Source: Oribacterium parvum
GTDB taxonomy: Bacteria; Bacillota; Clostridia; Lachnospirales; Lachnospiraceae
Length of the DNA stretch: 18,451 nucleotides
Direction of reading: 5' to 3'
NCBI GenBank assembly: GCA_938022235.1
Contig: CALIEL010000101.1
Span: forward strand, 1-18,451
Numbering within the stretch: the stretch's first letter is position 1; each line of letters starts with the position of its first letter. Below the pieces are notes generated by a model that was given only the letters and a program-made list of their open reading frames with translations, ran no database searches and had not been told where the DNA came from. A program made the translations under genes and the position numbers. Below, in pieces: positions 13,935 through 18,451 of the stretch.

Positions 13935-13963
13935 AAAAAGCGGGTCCTCGGACCTGCTTTTTC
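13935..13963 (+). terminator. Intrinsic terminator after the CxCPxC gene
   Basis: AAAAAGCGGGTCC (13935-13947) pairs with GGACCTGCTTTTT (13950-13962) with one G-T wobble and a 2-nt loop, ending in a T-run. The A-rich 5' side means it could act in both directions. Confidence 0.9.
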
Positions 13964-14018
13964 AATGGACAAAATCAATTCTAAAGATTCCGAAAAAGCA
14001 CTTGCTAGAGGAAGGATT

Positions 14019-14066
14019 TCTTGCTATATTGTGTTGGCGTGTCTATTGCGACACAAGAATTTGTGT
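14019..14066 (+). promoter_or_regulatory. Probable NrdR box pair upstream of nrdA
   Basis: ACACAAGAATTTGTGT (14051-14066) is a 16-bp palindrome of the NrdR-box type. A second 16-mer (14019-14034) matches fully only in its right half, TATATTGTGT. Their centres are 32 bp apart, about three helical turns, as expected for NrdR sites, which normally overlap ribonucleotide reductase promoters. NrdR is the ATP/dATP-sensing repressor of these genes. The promoter itself was not resolved. Confidence 0.65.
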
Positions 14067-14164
14067 TTTGTGAGGAATATGAAGGGGCAAGGTTTTTCCA
14101 AGAAAAAGTGGCTGAAAGCCTTTTTTTATGCGAAAAAATAGAGCCGATACAGTAGTAGAGAAAG

Positions 14165-16684
14165 ATGGGTGCTATGCAAACAATTATTAAAAGAGGCCTT
14201 TTGGAAGAGGACTATCAGGGAGAGAAGATTGAAAGAGCGATGGAAAAGGCCTTTCTCTCTGAGGGAATTTCTGTAGAGCAGGAGAAACTGCATTTTCTTT
14301 TGGGAAAGGTAGAGGAGAGCCTGGCAGAGAAGCATAGAGTTTCCGTAGAGGAAATTCAAAATGCCGTGGAAGAAGCCCTGATGCATAACGGGGATTACAA
14401 GGTGGCCAGAGCCTATATCCTGTATAGAGAGAAGAGAACTCTTTTAAGACATCTTCGCCAGAGAATCAAAGAGGAGATCGGAGACAATGAGATTGACGAT
14501 GTACTTCGCCGTTGTCAAAAGGATTTTCCGGATTATGATTTGGCAAGACTCTCCGCAAAGTATCTGTCCTTAAGTAAGGGAGAGCAGGAACTTAGCAAGC
14601 GTTTGGCTCTTCTTACCAGAGCGGCGGCGGAGCTTACCACCCAGGAAGAGCCGGGCTGGGAGAGAATTGCGGGAAGATTACGCTCCTATCATTTTCATAA
14701 GGAATTAAAGAAGGCGGAGGAGAGCAGAAATCTTCACAGCTTTTATGATAAGTTGGTATACCTTACAGAGCAGGGACTCTATGGGGCTTATATTTTAGAG
14801 CACTATTCCAAGGAAGAGGTGGAAGAACTTGCCAAGTTTATCGACCAGAGCAGAAACGACCTTTTCGGTTATTCAGGACTTGACCTTCTTCTGTCTCGTT
14901 ACCTGATTCGGGATCATCAGCATGTGGTACTGGAGAGTCCCCAGGAAATGTACCTTGGAATCTCTATGCATTTGGCCATGAAGGAAAAAGAGAACCGTTT
15001 ACAGTATGTAAAGGAGTTCTACGATATGATGAGCCTTCATCAGGTTACTATGGCAACCCCTACCCAGTCCAATGCCAGAAAGCCTTACCATCAGCTAAGC
15101 TCCTGCTTTATTGATACGGTTCCGGATTCTTTGGACGGTATTTATCAGAGCATTTCCAAGTTTGCGGATGTTTCCAAATACGGTGGCGGCATGGGAATGT
15201 ATTTCGGAAAGGTGCGTTCCAGAGGCGGAAAGATTCGTGGCTTTGAGGGGGCCAGCGGCGGCGTTATTCGTTGGATTCGTGTGGTAAATGATACAGCTGT
15301 GGCTGTGGATCAACTGGGTATGCGTCAGGGTGCAGTAGCGGTGTATTTGGATGCCTGGCACAAGGATTTGCCGGAGTTCTTACAGTTAAAGACCAATAAC
15401 GGGGATGACAGAATGAAGGCCCATGACGTTTTCCCGGCGGTATGTTATCCCGACCTTTTCTGGAAGAAGGTAAAGGAAGACTTAAACCAGGAATGGTACT
15501 TAATGGATCCCCATGACATTTTCCTGGTAAAGGGCTACTGCTTAGAGGATTTCTACGGGGAAGAATGGGAGAGTCGCTACGAGGATTGTGTACGGGATAA
15601 CCGCATCAGCAAAAGAGTTTATGTTTTAAAGGATTTGGTGCGTTTGATTCTGAAATCCGCCGTGGAAACAGGAACTCCCTTTGCCTTCTACAGAGATACC
15701 GTGAATCGCATGAACCCAAATAAGCATAAGGGTATTATTTATTGCTCCAACCTTTGTACGGAAATCGCCCAAAACATGAAGGAAGCGGAGATTTGTGAGC
15801 GGAAGGTAGTGACCAAGGACGGAGATGAAGTGATTGTCAGCACCGTTAAGCCGGGAGACTTTGTGGTTTGTAATCTGGCCTCCCTCTGTCTTGGCAATAT
15901 TCCGGTGGAGAATCAGCCGGAGCTGGAGAGAATTACAAAAACCGTTGTCCGGGCTTTGGACAATGTGATTGACCTAAACTTCTACCCTGTGGCGGAAGCG
16001 GAGATTACCAACAAGCGTTACAGAGCTATCGGTCTTGGGGTATCCGGTTATCACCACATGCTGGCAAAGCATCACATTGCCTGGGAGTCTCAGGAGCATC
16101 TGGACTTTGTAGATAAGGTTTTTGAAAATATTAACTATGCGGCGATTAAGGCCAGCAGTGAGTTGGCTAAGGAAAGGGGCTCTTACAGTGTTTTTGCAGG
16201 CTCAGAATGGGAGTCCGGAGAATATTTTAGCAGAAGAAATTATAACAGTCCCCGTTGGGAGAGCTTAAAGCAGGAAGTCCATGAGGGAATCCGCAACGCC
16301 TGGATTTTAGCTACCGCGCCCACCAGCTCCACCTCCATTTTGATCGGAACCTCTGCGGGCTTAGACCCTATTATGAATCGTTTCTTCTTAGAGGAGAAGA
16401 AGGGGGCAATTTTACCCAGAGTGGCACCGGAGCTTTCTATGGATACCTACTGGTACTATAAGTCTGCCCATCAGATGGATCAGACTTGGTCCGTACGGGC
16501 GGCAGGACTTCGTCAAAGACATATTGACCAGGCCCAGAGCTTTAACTTCTGGATTACCAATGAGTATAAGATGAGTGAGCTTTTGAACCTTTACACCCTG
16601 GCATGGGAATGCGGGGTAAAGACCATTTACTATGTAAGGTCTAAGGCGTTGGATCCGGAGGATTGCGAGTCCTGCTCTGCATAA
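14165..16684 (+). CDS. nrdA: Class I ribonucleoside-diphosphate reductase, large (alpha) subunit
   Basis: The 839-aa product reduces ribonucleoside diphosphates to deoxy forms together with the beta subunit. Residues 6-95 are an ATP-cone (IIKRGLLEEDYQGEKIERA), the site for dATP inhibition. The barrel has Cys314 (LSSCF), the active site SNLCTEI (528-534, Asn529, Cys531, Glu533), Cys569 (VVCNLAS), the radical-transfer pair Tyr822-Tyr823 and the C-terminal redox pair Cys834/Cys837 (CESC). Length and ATP-cone favour the NrdA type over NrdE. There are two in-frame ATGs (14165 and 14174) with only a weak purine-rich site, so the start is uncertain by 3 codons. NrdR boxes lie upstream, and no terminator is seen before element C. 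Confidence 0.93.
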   Translation: MGAMQTIIKRGLLEEDYQGEKIERAMEKAFLSEGISVEQEKLHFLLGKVEESLAEKHRVSVEEIQNAVEEALMHNGDYKVARAYILYREKRTLLRHLRQRIKEEIGDNEIDDVLRRCQKDFPDYDLARLSAKYLSLSKGEQELSKRLALLTRAAAELTTQEEPGWERIAGRLRSYHFHKELKKAEESRNLHSFYDKLVYLTEQGLYGAYILEHYSKEEVEELAKFIDQSRNDLFGYSGLDLLLSRYLIRDHQHVVLESPQEMYLGISMHLAMKEKENRLQYVKEFYDMMSLHQVTMATPTQSNARKPYHQLSSCFIDTVPDSLDGIYQSISKFADVSKYGGGMGMYFGKVRSRGGKIRGFEGASGGVIRWIRVVNDTAVAVDQLGMRQGAVAVYLDAWHKDLPEFLQLKTNNGDDRMKAHDVFPAVCYPDLFWKKVKEDLNQEWYLMDPHDIFLVKGYCLEDFYGEEWESRYEDCVRDNRISKRVYVLKDLVRLILKSAVETGTPFAFYRDTVNRMNPNKHKGIIYCSNLCTEIAQNMKEAEICERKVVTKDGDEVIVSTVKPGDFVVCNLASLCLGNIPVENQPELERITKTVVRALDNVIDLNFYPVAEAEITNKRYRAIGLGVSGYHHMLAKHHIAWESQEHLDFVDKVFENINYAAIKASSELAKERGSYSVFAGSEWESGEYFSRRNYNSPRWESLKQEVHEGIRNAWILATAPTSSTSILIGTSAGLDPIMNRFFLEEKKGAILPRVAPELSMDTYWYYKSAHQMDQTWSVRAAGLRQRHIDQAQSFNFWITNEYKMSELLNLYTLAWECGVKTIYYVRSKALDPEDCESCSA

Positions 16685-16696
16685 GGGATTAATCGC

Positions 16697-16830
16697 TTCC
16701 CCTGTATATGCCGCTAAAGGCCTGCTGCGTTTCCTACTCGCCCCATGCGCCGATGCACTCGTGCTCCTTGCGAACTCGCTTCGCTCAGACACGCACCGCA
16801 CTCGTTGCTAGCATGGGGCTCCTAACGGAA
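16697..16830. repeat. Element C: palindromic core and inverted arms
   Basis: GCCCCATGC (16740-16748) and GCATGGGGC (16811-16819) are perfect inverted repeats around a GC-rich core holding GCACTCGTGC and CTCGCTTCGCTCAGAC. The left arm (16697-16733) is an inverted copy of the 37-bp unit at 16831. Element B contains CTCGCTT and GCTCAGAC as separated pieces, linking the two. It lies entirely between nrdA and nrdB. Confidence 0.75.
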
Positions 16831-16977
16831 GCCTCGCAATGGCCTTATCGCGGCATATGCAGAGGAAACCTCGTAATGGCCATATCACGGCGTATACAGA
16901 GGAAGCCTCGTAATGGCCATATCACGGCGTATACAGAGGAAGTCTCGCAATGACCTTTCGCAGTTTATACAGTGGAA
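16831..16977. repeat. Element C: 37-bp tandem repeat, four copies
   Basis: Units at 16831-16867, 16868-16904, 16905-16941 (37 bp each) and 16942-16977 (36 bp) start RCCTCGYAATGGCC and end TATACAGAGGAA or close variants. Units 2 and 3 differ only at the first base; unit 4 is the most diverged and a vestige continues at 16978. Each unit contains the dyad-like AATGGCCATAT or variant. Units are head to tail without unique spacers, so this is not a CRISPR array. Confidence 0.9.
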
Positions 16978-17041
16978 GCTTCGAGAATTTCTCCCTTATG
17001 CATAGATATGTTAATCTATAAAAAATAGAGTTACGTTTCTT

Positions 17042-17088
17042 GAGTAATAATAAAAAGAATGGATTACTCTACTGCTTCAATTCAGTAG
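17042..17088 (+). other. Two adjacent hairpins in the nrdB leader
   Basis: GAGTAAT (17042-17048)/ATTACTC (17063-17069) and CTACTG (17069-17074)/CAGTAG (17083-17088) are perfect inverted repeats sharing one base. The second ends directly at the purine-rich AGGAAAGGAAAT ribosome site, so it could affect nrdB translation. The rest of 16998-17103 holds no gene. Confidence 0.4.
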
Positions 17089-17103
17089 GAAAGGAAATAG
17101 AGT

Positions 17104-18147
17104 ATGGAAGAGATTAAGCGTAAGCCCTTATTTAATCCGGAAGGGGATATTGATGTTCGAAATCGTAGGATGATTAATTTCAATACGACCAATATCAATG
17201 ATTTTAACAATATGAGATATGAGTGGGTGTCGGATTGGTATCGTCAGGCCATGAATAACTTCTGGGTTCCTGAAGAGATTAATTTAAATCAGGACAAGAG
17301 TGATTATCCCAAGCTTTCCGAGGCGGAAAGAAGAGCCTATGATAAAATCCTGAGCTTTCTGGTGTATTTGGATTCTTTGCAATCCGCAAACCTGCCCAAC
17401 ATTTCCCAGTATGTTACGGCAAATGAGGTAAACCTTTGCCTTTCCATTCAGACCTTCCAGGAGTGTATCCATAGCCAAAGCTATAGCTATATGCTGGACA
17501 CTATTTGTAACCCTACGGAAAGAAACGACATTCTCTACCAATGGAAGACGGATGAGCATCTTTTACGAAGAAATGAGTTTATCGGAAACCTTTACAATGA
17601 ATTTGTGGAGCAGCAAAGTAAGGACAGCTTTTTAAGAGTCTGCATTGCCAACTTCATTTTGGAGGGAATCTATTTCTATTCCGGCTTTATGTTCTTCTAT
17701 AACTTAGGAAGAAACGGAAAGATGCCCGGATCCGTACAGGAAATTCGTTATATTAACCGAGATGAAAATACCCACCTTTGGCTCTTCAGAAATATGCTTT
17801 TGGAGTTAAAGAAGGAAGAACCGGAGCTTTTTGATGAGGCTCATATTGCGGAAATTACCGAGATGGTGAAGAAGGGTGTGGAGCAGGAAATCGCCTGGGG
17901 ACAGTATGTAATCGGAGACTCCATTCCCGGTCTTAACGGGAAAATGGTGGAGGACTACATCCGTTATTTAGGAAACCTTCGTTATCGCTCTCTGGGCTTG
18001 CCCAATCTTTATGAGGGCTATGAAAAGGAGCCGGAATCCATGAAATGGGTATCTCAATATGCGGATGCCAACATGGTAAAGACAGACTTCTTTGAGGCTC
18101 GTTCCACAGCCTATGCCAAGAGCACAGCCATTGAAGATGATCTGTAA
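17104..18147 (+). CDS. nrdB: Class I ribonucleoside-diphosphate reductase, small (beta) subunit
   Basis: The 347-aa ferritin-like helical protein supplies the radical to the alpha subunit. All iron ligands are visible: Asp90, Glu120, His123 (ECIH), Glu187 (ILEGIY), Glu221 and His224 (DENTH). The radical tyrosine Tyr127 lies four residues after His123, as in E. coli (His118/Tyr122). This points to a tyrosyl-radical class Ia/Ib enzyme rather than the Tyr-less class Ic. A C-terminal Tyr337 may serve subunit radical transfer. The metal (di-iron or di-manganese) cannot be told from sequence; no nrdI or nrdH is in the window, which favours class Ia. It is separated from nrdA by 419 bp of repeats. 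Confidence 0.93.
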   Translation: MEEIKRKPLFNPEGDIDVRNRRMINFNTTNINDFNNMRYEWVSDWYRQAMNNFWVPEEINLNQDKSDYPKLSEAERRAYDKILSFLVYLDSLQSANLPNISQYVTANEVNLCLSIQTFQECIHSQSYSYMLDTICNPTERNDILYQWKTDEHLLRRNEFIGNLYNEFVEQQSKDSFLRVCIANFILEGIYFYSGFMFFYNLGRNGKMPGSVQEIRYINRDENTHLWLFRNMLLELKKEEPELFDEAHIAEITEMVKKGVEQEIAWGQYVIGDSIPGLNGKMVEDYIRYLGNLRYRSLGLPNLYEGYEKEPESMKWVSQYADANMVKTDFFEARSTAYAKSTAIEDDL

Positions 18148-18256
18148 AAATGATGGAAATTGTATTTTCGCGTATCCGGAAAAATATGCTTTTTTATTCC
18201 ATAGAATAATTTAATAGGCATTATTAATTCTTTCTGAAATCCATAGAAAATCTTAT

Positions 18257-18300
18257 AAAAAGCGGTGACTTTGACGAAATTCGAAGTAACCGCTTTTGTG
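18257..18300 (+). terminator. Intrinsic terminator after nrdB
   Basis: AAAAAGCGGT (18257-18266) pairs with ACCGCTTTT (18289-18297) and the stem continues with ACTT/AAGT after a mismatch; TTTTGTGTT follows. Confidence 0.8.
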
Positions 18301-18304
18301 TTAG

Positions 18305-18328
18305 AAGGAGGCATTTTGCATTCTCCTT
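18305..18328 (+). other. Hairpin downstream of the nrdB terminator
   Basis: AAGGAG (18305-18310) pairs with CTCCTT (18323-18328) around a 12-nt loop. It has no T-run. It belongs either to the nrdB 3' region or to the leader of the next gene; nothing else is seen in 18329-18410. Confidence 0.3.
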
Positions 18329-18410
18329 TGCATAAGATAGAGATATAGGGAAAGGCCGAAAAGGGAAAAGTGTGTTCGGCTGATATAGAGGCAGAAAAGG
18401 AAAGGAAGGA

Positions 18411-18451
18411 ATGGAAGAAAAGCTATTTGTACGAAGAGATGATATACAGAT
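18411..18451 (+). CDS. Possible start of a further gene, cut by the window end
   Basis: ATG 18411 follows a purine-rich AAGGAAAGGAAGGA and opens a frame of 13 codons (MEEKLFVRRDDIQ) to the edge. The length is too short to identify. The upstream terminator and strong purine tract make a real start plausible. Confidence 0.4.
   Translation, partial: MEEKLFVRRDDIQ

Noticed and set aside
14143..14150. GCCGATAC as a second SigD -10 before nrdA
   Set aside because: No TAAA-type -35 lies at the right distance, it is about 15 nt from the start codon, and the gene has NrdR-type control instead.
16412..16953. Open frames on both strands over the nrdA 3' end and element C
   Set aside because: They run through repeats and the nrdA C-terminus, with no ribosome site and biased low-complexity products.
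16831..16977. CRISPR-like repeat array
   Set aside because: Units are contiguous with no unique spacers and no cas genes are nearby; it is a tandem repeat.

Overview
The window looks like a chromosomal stretch from a low-to-moderate GC Firmicute, most likely an oral or gut Lachnospiraceae (an Oribacterium-like genus is my best guess). I infer this from strong AGGAGG-type ribosome sites, an occasional TTG start, Clostridia-style protein sequences and short intrinsic terminators. No rRNA, tRNA, CRISPR array or transposase gene was seen. All genes lie on the + strand.

Region 1 (1-2232). A symmetric array of inverted and direct repeats (element A) is followed by a two-gene unit: an SLT-type lytic transglycosylase without a signal peptide and a YcgR-like PilZ protein. 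The unit is preceded by a SigD/FliA-like promoter (perfect GCCGATAA -10) and closed by an intrinsic terminator. It looks like a motility-regulon outlier.

Region 2 (2233-13303) is the notable part. Three tandem paralogous genes each encode a LicD-type phosphotransferase domain joined to a C-terminal half of a CDP-glycerol glycerophosphotransferase-like fold. They are followed by a three-domain protein: LicC/PntC-like cytidylyltransferase, HxGH cytidylyltransferase-like domain, then PEP mutase. A strong terminator separates these from an iron-containing alcohol dehydrogenase (probable phosphonoacetaldehyde reductase) and a phosphonopyruvate decarboxylase. The inferred route is PEP to phosphonopyruvate to phosphonoacetaldehyde to 2-hydroxyethylphosphonate (HEP). 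HEP would then be activated with CTP to CMP-HEP and transferred by the LicD proteins to a surface glycan or glycolipid. No 2-aminoethylphosphonate transaminase and no choline kinase or choline transporter is present, which favours HEP over AEP or phosphocholine.

Region 3 (13304-13963). A large nested inverted repeat (element B) is followed by a small conserved protein of unknown function with a C-terminal CxCPxC motif, with its own extended -10 promoter and intrinsic terminator.

Region 4 (13964-18451). This holds the class I aerobic ribonucleotide reductase genes. nrdA has an ATP-cone and a probable NrdR box pair 32 bp apart upstream. nrdB has all metal ligands and the radical tyrosine. The two genes are unusually separated by 419 bp holding a third nested palindrome with a 37-bp tandem repeat (element C). 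A terminator follows nrdB, and the first 13 codons of another gene may lie at the right edge.

Elements A, B and C share short GC-rich core motifs but carry different inverted arms. They may be members of one undescribed intergenic palindrome family.
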